From an uncultured Clostridia bacterium (GTDB taxonomy: Bacteria; Bacillota; Clostridia; Christensenellales; UBA1750): a stretch of 34,755 nucleotides of DNA. The DNA is taken from the NCBI GenBank assembly GCA_947625765.1, contig CANQPP010000022.1:1-34755 (forward strand). Direction: 5' to 3'. The notes under the pieces are model-generated. The model saw only the letters and a program-made list of their open reading frames with translations. It had not been told where the DNA came from and searched no databases. The position numbers and the translations under genes are program-made. Positions 7,574 to 13,745 of the stretch are shown here, one piece after another. Each line of letters starts with the position of its first letter. Position 1 is the stretch's first letter.

Positions 7574-7600
7574 GGGACGGTGGTGTGGCTACCACCGCCC
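7574..7600 (-). other. Intercistronic RNA hairpin
   Basis: CGGTGGT and ACCACCG form a seven-base stem around a six-base loop, extended by GGG/CCC across one unpaired base. It lies between the Bet stop and the ribosome site of the replisome organiser. No T-run follows it on the leftward strand, so it looks like an mRNA-processing or stabilising element rather than a terminator. Confidence 0.55.
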
Positions 7601-7610
7601 CGTGTGATAG

Positions 7611-8513
7611 TTACTGCTCCTCGGGGTCGTCCTCCTGCGGGAGTTCCCCGTCGCCGTCCGGCGAGGTGGAGTTGTTCACGATTTCCTCCAGCTCCGCCAT
7701 GATTTTCAGGAAGTCGGAGGTTTTCAGTCCGTTGGTGCTGGTGAAGCCGAACCGCCCGATGATTTCCTTGATGACACCGTTGGCTGCATCGCCGAGGTAC
7801 TTCTTGGCGGTCCTGAACAGCTCCTGCCTCTGGTCGTTGGTGATGATGGGGTCGTCCTCTGCCACGACGTTCTCGGTCGGGATTTCGGTGTAGTCGGCAT
7901 CGACGGCGTGGATGGCCCCGGACGCTACCATCTCCTCCTCTGAGTAGACCCCCTCGTAGTCCTTGGGGAAGGCGTCCCGGATGCACTGGCTGACCGCCAC
8001 CTTGTTAATCATCGTGGAAGGGCTGGTTTTCCAAAGCGCCCTGCCCTTGTTGTACTCGGCGAGGGACACCTCCCGGAACGACGTGCGCTCCTTACCGGCC
8101 CGGAGGTACGTCACCCGGCACCAGCCGCCCACCAGCGACTCGCCGGGGTAAAGGCAGCACCCTTCCTTCTGGACGATTTGGTTGCCCCGCTGGACCGTGA
8201 TGCCGTCCTGCTTGCACAGGTAGTTCGGGTCCAGATAGGCCCTGCGGAGGAAGGCGTCCTTGCCGACCACCATCTGGGCCGGGTCCTCCTTGCTGTACTT
8301 GATGAGGTAGACCTCGCCGCTCACCAGCGGGTTCAGCCCCTGCATCTTGCAGGTGTTCATAAAAAACACCAGCTCTTGGTCCGTCGTGAGGTCCGCCCGT
8401 CCACGCACCAGATACCGCTTGACGAACTGGAGGTCCAGCTCGACGTGGGTGCCGAGTACGTCGTAGCTCACGCTCAGGGCGTTCTGTTCCGCCCTACTCA
8501 AAGCCGTACTCAT
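7611..8513 (-). CDS. bet: Bet/RecT-family single-strand annealing protein
   Basis: The 300-residue product has the phage lambda Bet-type core: FFMNTCKMQGLNPLVSGEVY near residue 50, YSKEDPAQMVVGKDAFLRRA, and a later KVAVSQCIRDAFP. Bet-type proteins anneal complementary single strands during phage recombination. The ATG at 8513 has AGGAGGT seven to eight bases upstream. The C-terminal third is acidic and variable. A nuclease with PD-(D/E)XK motifs lies two genes upstream and probably supplies the single strands; SSB and RusA are further downstream in the same transcript. Confidence 0.92.
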   Translation of the reverse strand: MSTALSRAEQNALSVSYDVLGTHVELDLQFVKRYLVRGRADLTTDQELVFFMNTCKMQGLNPLVSGEVYLIKYSKEDPAQMVVGKDAFLRRAYLDPNYLCKQDGITVQRGNQIVQKEGCCLYPGESLVGGWCRVTYLRAGKERTSFREVSLAEYNKGRALWKTSPSTMINKVAVSQCIRDAFPKDYEGVYSEEEMVASGAIHAVDADYTEIPTENVVAEDDPIITNDQRQELFRTAKKYLGDAANGVIKEIIGRFGFTSTNGLKTSDFLKIMAELEEIVNNSTSPDGDGELPQEDDPEEQ

Positions 8514-8534
8514 TGTGATTACCTCCTTCTGTAC

Positions 8535-9251
8535 TTACTTCCTGAAGGCGATTTTGGCTACCTCACGGTAGCTCACGCCGGGAATATGAATGGTGCCCTT
8601 CGAGGCCCGGATGAGCCTCATCACCGCCGCCGTGTCGATGGGCCGGATGACCGTCCCGTTCAGCTCTACCGGGACCCTGCGCTGGTCCATCCCGGTGATT
8701 TCCCAATCCTTCGTGGTGGACACGCCGGTCGCCTTCGGCTTGGTGGTCGGGACCGTGATGGCGCTGGAGGCATCGTCCATGATTTCGGCCTCCTCGATGG
8801 CGGCATCCGCCCCCGTCTGGTCCCCAGCGGCTTCGAGGGCGATGGCCTCACGCATCTTGCGCTCGACCTCCTCCTGAGCGGCCTTCCTCGCCGCCTCCTC
8901 CGCCTCCCTGCGCTTGCGCTCCTGCTCCGCCACATAGGACCCCATCGTCAGCTTCAGGATTTTCTCGGCGTTCTCCAGCGGCTTCAGCATCGCCTTCTCC
9001 TTGGAGCAGATTTCGGCGTGGGCCTTGTGGGCGGCGTCCTTCATCGGCTTCCAGAACTCCTTCACGTCAGCCGCTCTCTGCTTCAGGAGCCGCCCGAAGG
9101 CTGCGGCGTTCTGGTAATCCTCCTCGGTGTCGATGGTGATGGCCTCGGCCCTGAACTCGATTTCCGTGACCTCACGGCTGAGGGTCTCCTCCTGCTCGGT
9201 CACATCGACGACATCGGGATTGACGAGGGCCACCGTAGTTTCGGTACTCAC
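8535..9251 (-). CDS. Coiled-coil phage early protein, 238 aa
   Basis: The product is dominated by charged helices; residues ~100-145 (starting YVAEQERKRREAEEAARKA) form a likely coiled coil. I know proteins of this type between exonuclease and annealase genes in Firmicute phages, with no proven function. The start is GTG at 9249-9251, nine bases after GGAGG and overlapping the exonuclease stop as GTGA. The C-terminal domain includes WEITGMDQRRVPVEL and a final IPGVSYREVAKIAFRK. The tight coupling with both neighbours suggests it works with the recombinase pair. Confidence 0.7.
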   Translation of the reverse strand: MSTETTVALVNPDVVDVTEQEETLSREVTEIEFRAEAITIDTEEDYQNAAAFGRLLKQRAADVKEFWKPMKDAAHKAHAEICSKEKAMLKPLENAEKILKLTMGSYVAEQERKRREAEEAARKAAQEEVERKMREAIALEAAGDQTGADAAIEEAEIMDDASSAITVPTTKPKATGVSTTKDWEITGMDQRRVPVELNGTVIRPIDTAAVMRLIRASKGTIHIPGVSYREVAKIAFRK

Positions 9252-9877
9252 TGCTTTGTTCCTCCTTTACTGAATTTCTGTTTGTAGTTTCTAACGGTCA
9301 GAAGGGCCGTAAAAACCCGCCAGCACTCGATGCCGGAACCGAACTCCAGCATCTGATAGTTACCGTCCTTCTTCAGGTGGACGATGACCTTCTTCTTGAA
9401 CTCGGCCTCGTTGGTGTGGCTCTCCCACGCCCGTTCGTAGGCTTCGAGCTGTACCCCGCAGAGCATCTTCTGGACGGACGATGAGGTCTTGAAGTCGATG
9501 AGGGTATCAGCGGCATCGACCTCTGCCGCCATATCAGCGGTCCCGGCGTACATCAGGCTCTTATGGTAGAGCCGGATTTCCGTCCCTGCGGGCTTGACGT
9601 GGTGCTCCTCGTACCATTTGAGGAAGGCGTCGAAGTACCCGGCGTGTTCGGGCGGGATGTCCTCCACCCCGAACTTCACGAAGTTCTCGATGGCCTCGTG
9701 GACGGCGGTCCCTCGGGCCGCTGCCCGGTCCAGCACCTTGTCGTCGATGTGCCCGTAAACGTCGCTGGAGAGCGGCTGCATGATGGTCGTCACGCTCGGT
9801 ATCTCCATCCCGTTCAGCTTGTAGATGTGTCGCCGCTCCTCGAAGGTCAGCTCCGGGAAGGTTACTGCTGTTACCAT
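9248..9877 (-). CDS. PD-(D/E)XK exonuclease (RecB/Cas4-like fold)
   Basis: Nuclease motifs appear in order: GTAVHEAIE at 56-64, AGTADM at 111-116 with D115, IDFKTS at 127-132 giving the D-x-K pair (D128, K130), and QLEAY at 143-147. This is the layout of RecB-family and Cas4-like exonucleases. It probably resects DNA ends for the Bet annealase encoded two genes downstream, a SynExo-type pair. I chose the ATG at 9875-9877, which overlaps the upstream stop by seven bases; codons further upstream are inside that gene. The length of 209 residues fits a minimal nuclease. Confidence 0.85.
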   Translation of the reverse strand: MVTAVTFPELTFEERRHIYKLNGMEIPSVTTIMQPLSSDVYGHIDDKVLDRAAARGTAVHEAIENFVKFGVEDIPPEHAGYFDAFLKWYEEHHVKPAGTEIRLYHKSLMYAGTADMAAEVDAADTLIDFKTSSSVQKMLCGVQLEAYERAWESHTNEAEFKKKVIVHLKKDGNYQMLEFGSGIECWRVFTALLTVRNYKQKFSKGGTKQ

Positions 9878-10215
9878 GCCCTGCGCCCCTCCTTCTGGTA
9901 TTCGAGGTAAACCCGGAGGAACCGCTGGAACAGGAGGCAGAACTCGTCTACGTCCTCCATCGTAGTGATGTAGTCCCTCGGCTGATACCGGCACTTGCAG
10001 CAGTTCCTCTTGGTCTTGAAGGCCGAGCGAGCGATTTCCATGCACTCGCTGTAAACGCCCCAGCCGCTCCACGGGTCCTTGTTGTCCTCCCAATACCTCT
10101 GGCACCGCTCCTTGGCGATGTCGTAGTAGGACGGGGGCGGAGCGGACTGCTGTTCCAGCCTCAACCGGGCCACTTCCCTCTCCAGCGCCCTCAACCTTTT
10201 CTCGGTCTGTGTCAT
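9871..10215 (-). CDS. Hypothetical early protein, 114 aa
   Basis: The N-terminus (MTQTEKRLRALEREVARLRL) is a likely short coiled coil. Two adjacent cysteines in RNCCKCRYQP and one in EFCLLF might hold a metal, but the spacing is not a known zinc finger. The C-terminal half is aromatic-rich. The ATG at 10213-10215 has TTGGAGGTGA upstream with good spacing. It overlaps the exonuclease by seven bases. I recognise no family. Confidence 0.65.
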   Translation of the reverse strand: MTQTEKRLRALEREVARLRLEQQSAPPPSYYDIAKERCQRYWEDNKDPWSGWGVYSECMEIARSAFKTKRNCCKCRYQPRDYITTMEDVDEFCLLFQRFLRVYLEYQKEGRRAW

Positions 10216-10220
10216 CTTTC

Positions 10221-10454
10221 TCACCTCCAATCGTCGGGTTCGGCGACCCCTTTGATGGCCCCGCACTCGTTCATTAGGATGTCAACGGCGTTGTCCTCGA
10301 AGCACTCGGCGTGGTAGAACTCGCCGTCCATCTCGTAGTAGTCCTCCCCGACCCTGATGGCCTCACCGCAGATTTTGCAGGTGTAAACCGGCTCCGGGTC
10401 GGGAGCGTTCGGGCATTGCGGGTGGCAGGGGTTCATGTGGCAGATTTCACACAC
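10221..10454 (-). CDS. Small zinc-finger protein (LIM-like cysteine pattern)
   Basis: The 77-residue product starts with GTG at 10452-10454, eight bases after GGAGGG; that start was chosen because everything upstream is inside the neighbouring gene. It contains CEICHMNPCHPQC at the N-terminus and CKICGEAI with a later YHAEC, eight or more potential zinc ligands in total. The C-terminal part resembles half of a LIM or treble-clef finger. Proteins like this in phages may bind nucleic acid or host proteins; none is assigned here. Confidence 0.65.
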   Translation of the reverse strand: MCEICHMNPCHPQCPNAPDPEPVYTCKICGEAIRVGEDYYEMDGEFYHAECFEDNAVDILMNECGAIKGVAEPDDWR

Positions 10455-10705
10455 TGTTCTTCCCTCCTCTGGTTCAAAATCCACATTGCGTTGATGTGCG
10501 CCCGGAACAGGAAGTCCTTCAGCTCGTCCCTGAGCAGCAGGTAGAAATACTCGATGTCCTTCCCCTTCGTCTCGCACTTACGGATGGTGAGCTGGATGAC
10601 ACCGGCGAGTTCGCAGGGGAAGAAGTTGTACCCCGTCTGGGCTTCCACCTCATCCACGACCTCGGCGATGCGGCTCTGGTCCAGGTCCTCCATCTTCATA
10701 TACAT
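10433..10705 (-). CDS. Hypothetical early protein, 90 aa
   Basis: The product is all-helical in character, with MEDLDQSRIAEVVDEVEAQT near its start and FYLLLRDELKDFLFRA towards the end. No motif is recognised. Starts at 10705 (ATG), 10699 (ATG) or 10708 (GTG) are all possible; the ribosome site AAGGA to AGGTGA upstream does not separate them well. It overlaps the zinc-finger gene by 22 bases. Confidence 0.6.
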   Translation of the reverse strand: MYMKMEDLDQSRIAEVVDEVEAQTGYNFFPCELAGVIQLTIRKCETKGKDIEYFYLLLRDELKDFLFRAHINAMWILNQRREEQCVKSAT

Positions 10706-10781
10706 CACCTACAATTCCTTCCGATTTCTTACGATTTTGCAAGGCCGGGGCGCAATGACCCCTACGGACTTTACCGCTACC

Positions 10782-11078
10782 TTACTCCGCCAGCGTCAGG
10801 TTGTAGAGGTTGCCCTTGTCGAAGGCCCCTCCCTTCGTCGGCGCTCTGAACAGCTCCTCGGTGGTGAACCCCCTCGAAGCCCGGAACCGGGCGTTGGGGT
10901 CTACCTCGTCGGGGTGCCTCCAGCCGTCCTCGGTCTTTACCAGCGTGAGCGGATGGAGCATCGAGCGGAGGCCCTTCCCTTGCCGTCCCGTAATCGTGGA
11001 CCCCAGCTTGGCGCTCTCGATGATGCGGGCCGTCGTTTTCGGGGCCTTACCTCCCACAAAGGAAATCACCTGCGGCAT
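10782..11078 (-). CDS. Hypothetical early protein, 98 aa
   Basis: The product begins MPQVISFVGGKAPKTTARII and is basic in its first half; TITGRQGKGLRSML could contact nucleic acid. I do not recognise it. The ATG at 11078 follows GTAAGGAGG at good spacing. It is the first gene after a near-consensus promoter at 11126-11154, so it should be among the most strongly transcribed early products. That position would suit a takeover or anti-host protein, but there is no direct evidence. Confidence 0.65.
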   Translation of the reverse strand: MPQVISFVGGKAPKTTARIIESAKLGSTITGRQGKGLRSMLHPLTLVKTEDGWRHPDEVDPNARFRASRGFTTEELFRAPTKGGAFDKGNLYNLTLAE

Positions 11079-11125
11079 CTGCCCTTCCTCCTTACAATTT
11101 CTATAATTTTTCTACCTACATTATA

Positions 11126-11154
11126 ATTATAGTATATTCAGTGAGTTTGGGCAA
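11126..11154 (-). promoter_or_regulatory. Leftward sigma-A-type promoter for early block
   Basis: On the minus strand the -35 hexamer TTGCCC (11149-11154) and a perfect -10 TATAAT (11126-11131) are 17 bases apart. The surrounding DNA is AT-rich and gene-free between 11079 and 11209. It should drive the recombination and replication genes independently of the switch promoter upstream. Confidence 0.75.
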
Positions 11155-11209
11155 GGGAGTTTTTGAAGATTTTTGAAATTTTTTCTCTGGTCTTGCGTTT
11201 CGGTATCGC

Positions 11210-11950
11210 TCAACCTTCGATGTACTCACCCATCGTCTCCACGACGTTCCGGCTGTACTGCGAGGACTCGTAGCCTTGCTCCCAGAGTCTGCTGGCTCCG
11301 TACTCGCCGCAGTTGTAAGACATAAGCGCCTTGTGGACATCCCCGTACTTATCGAGGTGGCCCCCGATGATATAGGCCCCGGCCCAGATGTTGTCCCGAG
11401 GGTCGTTCTTCACATCGGTGACGCCGTACTCTGCCAGCTCTGTCTCCAGCCACTCGAAGTTCATCTGGTGTACCTGCATCAGCCCCCAGCAGATGTCATT
11501 GTGGGCGTCCGTCTGGAAGCTGCTCTCCCGGAACATCATCGCCAGCAACAACTCATAGGGCACATCGAAGGTGGTGGACGCTTCCCTCGTGTCGAGCTGC
11601 AACTCATAGCTGAGTGGGATGTCGTCGGAGAGGATGCCGGACTCCAGCAGTATCTCGTTCGTTATCTCTGCCGGGGGAAGTAAAAGCTCCTCATCATCAG
11701 CGGGTTCCTGCGGCCCCAGGGCCGTTTTTACGGCGGGTTCCTCCGGGGTGTATTCTTTATACTCCGGGGCCGCTTGCGGCTGTTCCTGACGGTTTGTAGC
11801 GGATGCCTCGCTGATTGCGAAGCCGAGTGACACCAGAGCCACCACCATCATCAGCATCAGTGTCAGCAGACCGAACACTTGTCGGCGGTGGCGCTTCCTG
11901 CGGCGGGCCGCTCTCTCCTCTCTGGTGAGGCTACGATTTGGCTGCTCCAT
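11210..11950 (-). CDS. Membrane-anchored lytic transglycosylase
   Basis: Residues 1-23 are basic and residues ~24-47 (starting VFGLLTLMLMMVVALVSLGF) form one membrane helix, giving an N-in, C-out topology. The outer part has an acidic linker and then an SLT-type lysozyme-like domain: MMFRESSF with catalytic Glu142, GLMQV at 156-160, and a C-terminal MSYNCGEYGASRLW. It should cleave peptidoglycan between MurNAc and GlcNAc at the cell surface. The ATG at 11950 follows AAAGGAG. Phage muralytic genes normally sit with late genes; this one is in the early operon between regulators and the promoter at 11126. Superinfection exclusion, or a conjugation-type wall hydrolase in an integrative element, are alternatives to lysis. 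Confidence 0.85.
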   Translation of the reverse strand: MEQPNRSLTREERAARRRKRHRRQVFGLLTLMLMMVVALVSLGFAISEASATNRQEQPQAAPEYKEYTPEEPAVKTALGPQEPADDEELLLPPAEITNEILLESGILSDDIPLSYELQLDTREASTTFDVPYELLLAMMFRESSFQTDAHNDICWGLMQVHQMNFEWLETELAEYGVTDVKNDPRDNIWAGAYIIGGHLDKYGDVHKALMSYNCGEYGASRLWEQGYESSQYSRNVVETMGEYIEG

Positions 11951-12104
11951 GTCGTTCTTCTCCTTTCAAAGCAGGAAGGAGGACGAACTGAGATATGTCC
12001 AGCTTCTTCATGGACCCGATTGCATCCAGTAGCTGCGCTGCGCTCGTGATACCGAACTCCTCACGCAGGACCTTAATCAGGGCCTCCTTTCGGAAGTCTG
12101 CCAT
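11931..12104 (-). CDS. Small helical protein, 57 aa
   Basis: A short frame from ATG at 12102-12104 to TAG at 11931-11933 encodes MADFRKEALIKVLREEFGIT followed by SAAQLLDAIGSMKKLDISQF. GGAGGG lies seven bases before the start, so translation is likely. It fills what would otherwise be a 155-base gap and overlaps the transglycosylase start by 20 bases. The sequence looks like a compact helical bundle. Function unknown; it may be a small early regulator. Confidence 0.6.
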   Translation of the reverse strand: MADFRKEALIKVLREEFGITSAAQLLDAIGSMKKLDISQFVLLPALKGEERHGAAKS

Positions 12105-12105
12105 C

Positions 12106-12597
12106 TCATCGCCCTCCCTCCTTCATCAATTTTTGGTAGACGATTTCCAACGCCTTGATGTCGTTGGACGCCTGTCTGAGGCGTTCGAGTATCTCGGTCA
12201 TCTTGTCCTTCTCGCTGTCGTCGATGACTCCATCCTCGGCGATGTCCACCAGCTCCTCCCGGATGCTGGTGATGCACTTGGTCGAAGCCAGCAGCTTCAG
12301 GCTCGCCGCCTCCAGCGACCCGGTACTCACCGCATCCACGGTCTCACGCCCGATGGGACACAGGTGGGCGCAGAAGTGGTTGATGAGTTCCGGGGCGTTG
12401 TAGGCATCCGCATAGACCAGGACCTCCTCCGGGTACGGGCAGATGGTGCCCAGCTCCGTGTAGGCTATCCTGTTCCTTTCGAGGCCGGTGACTTCCGCAG
12501 CCCCTTCCCTCGACGCAAGGCGGTCATTGTACTTTGCCGCCGCCATTCGTGCGAGGTAGAAGGCGTTAGCCGCACATTTCGTCCCTCTTTTCGGCAT
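12106..12597 (-). CDS. XRE-like helix-turn-helix phage protein
   Basis: The N-terminal ~70 residues have an XRE-like pattern: FYLARMAAAKYNDRLASREG, AAEVTGLERNRIAYTELG, then ICPYPEEVLVYADAY, where the HTH would be. The C-terminal half is helical. I have seen this architecture in early operons of clostridial phages, next to other small regulators. The ATG at 12597 follows GGTGGAAT and overlaps the upstream regulator by 32 bases. It probably binds DNA, but target and effect are unknown. Confidence 0.7.
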   Translation of the reverse strand: MPKRGTKCAANAFYLARMAAAKYNDRLASREGAAEVTGLERNRIAYTELGTICPYPEEVLVYADAYNAPELINHFCAHLCPIGRETVDAVSTGSLEAASLKLLASTKCITSIREELVDIAEDGVIDDSEKDKMTEILERLRQASNDIKALEIVYQKLMKEGGR

Positions 12598-13114
12598 TTA
12601 TTCCACCAGCTTTCTGCGGTATGATATGGGTGAGGTCAAGAAGGTCGGTCTTGCGGAACGGTAAGCAGGAGCGGAAAAATACGTCGTTGAACTCGGTAAG
12701 AGTCAGCCCGTACATCTTCGACAGTATCGCACACTCGACCGGCGAGACCAGCACTCGACCTCTCTCCCTCTGCCGATAGGCGGACACGGGGAGCTGGAGC
12801 TTCTGAGCCGCCTGTTCCTCCGTCATGCCAGCCCGCTTGCGGGCCTCGACCAGAGGGTAGACGTACTGACGAAAATCATAATCTTCACGCTCATCTTGTA
12901 AAAACGGTAAGTCCCCACTAAAAAAAATAGTGATGAACTCCGAAAGGGACAGGTCCATGACCTTGGTGAGGGCGACCATATCGCTCAGTGTGATGCCGAC
13001 GCTGCCGTACTCACGCTTCATGTAGCTGTCCACCGTTTTCCCGAGAGCGTCCGCTATGGCCTTCGCCTTGACGCCGTGACGGATACGGGCGACTTTCAGT
13101 TCGGTGAGGTTCAT
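12566..13114 (-). CDS. Tandem-HTH transcriptional regulator (Cro position)
   Basis: This 182-residue product holds two XRE-type helix-turn-helix units. Residues ~5-71 start TELKVARIRHGVKAKAIADA and end EFITIFFSGDLPF; residues ~86-153 start PLVEARKRAGMTEEQAAQKL and end EFNDVFFRSCLPF. The matching ends point to an internal duplication. It is the first gene leftward of the switch region, the place of Cro in lambdoid phages. The ATG at 13114 follows AGGAGG. It is likely to bind the operators at 13185-13223 and repress the lysogenic promoter. Confidence 0.8.
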   Translation of the reverse strand: MNLTELKVARIRHGVKAKAIADALGKTVDSYMKREYGSVGITLSDMVALTKVMDLSLSEFITIFFSGDLPFLQDEREDYDFRQYVYPLVEARKRAGMTEEQAAQKLQLPVSAYRQRERGRVLVSPVECAILSKMYGLTLTEFNDVFFRSCLPFRKTDLLDLTHIIPQKAGGINAEKRDEMCG

Positions 13115-13148
13115 CTGACTTTCCTCCTTTCTTCTGGGTGTCTATCAT

Positions 13149-13177
13149 ATTATATACCCTTTTTGTTATATGGTCAA
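13149..13177 (-). promoter_or_regulatory. Leftward early promoter of the switch
   Basis: On the minus strand the -35 TTGACC (plus-strand 13172-13177) and the -10 TATAAT (13149-13154) are separated by 17 bases. It lies 35 bases before the start of the tandem-HTH gene and its ribosome site AGGAGG. It is probably the main lytic or excision promoter, repressed by the adjacent XRE protein. Confidence 0.8.
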
Positions 13178-13184
13178 GGGGTTT

Positions 13185-13223
13185 CTTATAAAAACAGTAA
13201 GAAATCTTGACTATGTTTATAAG
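13185..13223. promoter_or_regulatory. Paired operator-like sites in the switch
   Basis: CTTATAAAAACAG at 13185-13197 and CTATGTTTATAAG at 13211-13223 are inverted copies of one 13-base site, agreeing at 11 of 13 positions. The second overlaps the rightward promoter and the first lies just upstream of the leftward one. A further palindrome, TTTCTTA and TAAGAAA nine bases apart, encloses the first site. These are the likely binding sites of the XRE repressor or the tandem-HTH protein. Confidence 0.65.
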
Positions 13224-13234
13224 ATTGCTATAAT
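13207..13234 (+). promoter_or_regulatory. Rightward repressor promoter
   Basis: TTGACT at 13207-13212 and TATAAT at 13229-13234 are 16 bases apart. The promoter lies 23 bases before the XRE start and overlaps one of the inverted operator-like sites, so the repressor is probably autoregulated. Confidence 0.75.
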
Positions 13235-13256
13235 AAACTTGCAGGAGGTAATTGAA

Positions 13257-13637
13257 ATGGCAGACTTTTCAACCAGACTCAGAGACATCGTGGAGCAGAA
13301 GGGCGTGTCGCAGAACTGGCTCGCTGAACAGGCCCAGACCACGGAGGCGACCATCTCCCGCTATATGTCGGGCATCCACAAGCCCAATCTCGATATAGTG
13401 GCTCGCATCGCCAAGGCCCTGAATGTGTCCATCGACTACATCATGGACCTTTCCCTCAGCCCCATCCCCAGCAAAGAGCCGGAGCAGGACATCGTGATAC
13501 TCGCCAACGCCTACCGGCGAGCGGACGCCGACCACAAGAACATCGTCTGGTCCGTCCTCGACAGCTATCTCACGCCAGAGGAAAAAACTACCGTATTGCA
13601 GCAGAAGCAAGGCGCAGCTACCGAGAAAGCCGGATGA
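13257..13637 (+). CDS. XRE-family phage repressor
   Basis: The 126-residue protein has a standard N-terminal HTH (residues ~5-60): TRLRDIVEQKGVSQNWLAEQ, TTEATISRYMSG, then IAKALNVSIDYIMDL. The C-terminal ~55 residues are helical and likely dimerise it; no S24 peptidase domain is present, so RecA-type self-cleavage is not expected. I chose the ATG at 13257 because GGAGGT lies seven bases upstream and the promoter lies between it and earlier in-frame codons. It faces the early operon and precedes the recombinase, as in temperate elements. Confidence 0.85.
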   Translation: MADFSTRLRDIVEQKGVSQNWLAEQAQTTEATISRYMSGIHKPNLDIVARIAKALNVSIDYIMDLSLSPIPSKEPEQDIVILANAYRRADADHKNIVWSVLDSYLTPEEKTTVLQQKQGAATEKAG

Positions 13638-13692
13638 GGCAGGGGTCCAATCTCCTGCACATCGACTTCACGAAGCACATCGAAAAGAGAGA

Positions 13693-13725
13693 AGCCTCCT
13701 CCTCGAAAGAGGAGAGAGGCTTTTT
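13693..13725 (+). terminator. Terminator-like hairpin between repressor and recombinase
   Basis: AGCCTCCTCCTC and GAGGAGAGAGGCT pair around a GAAA tetraloop with one bulged base, followed by TTTTT. It ends the repressor transcript or attenuates read-through into the recombinase gene, whose ribosome site begins six bases further on. Confidence 0.8.
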
Positions 13726-13745
13726 CATTACGGAGGTGAAATCGG

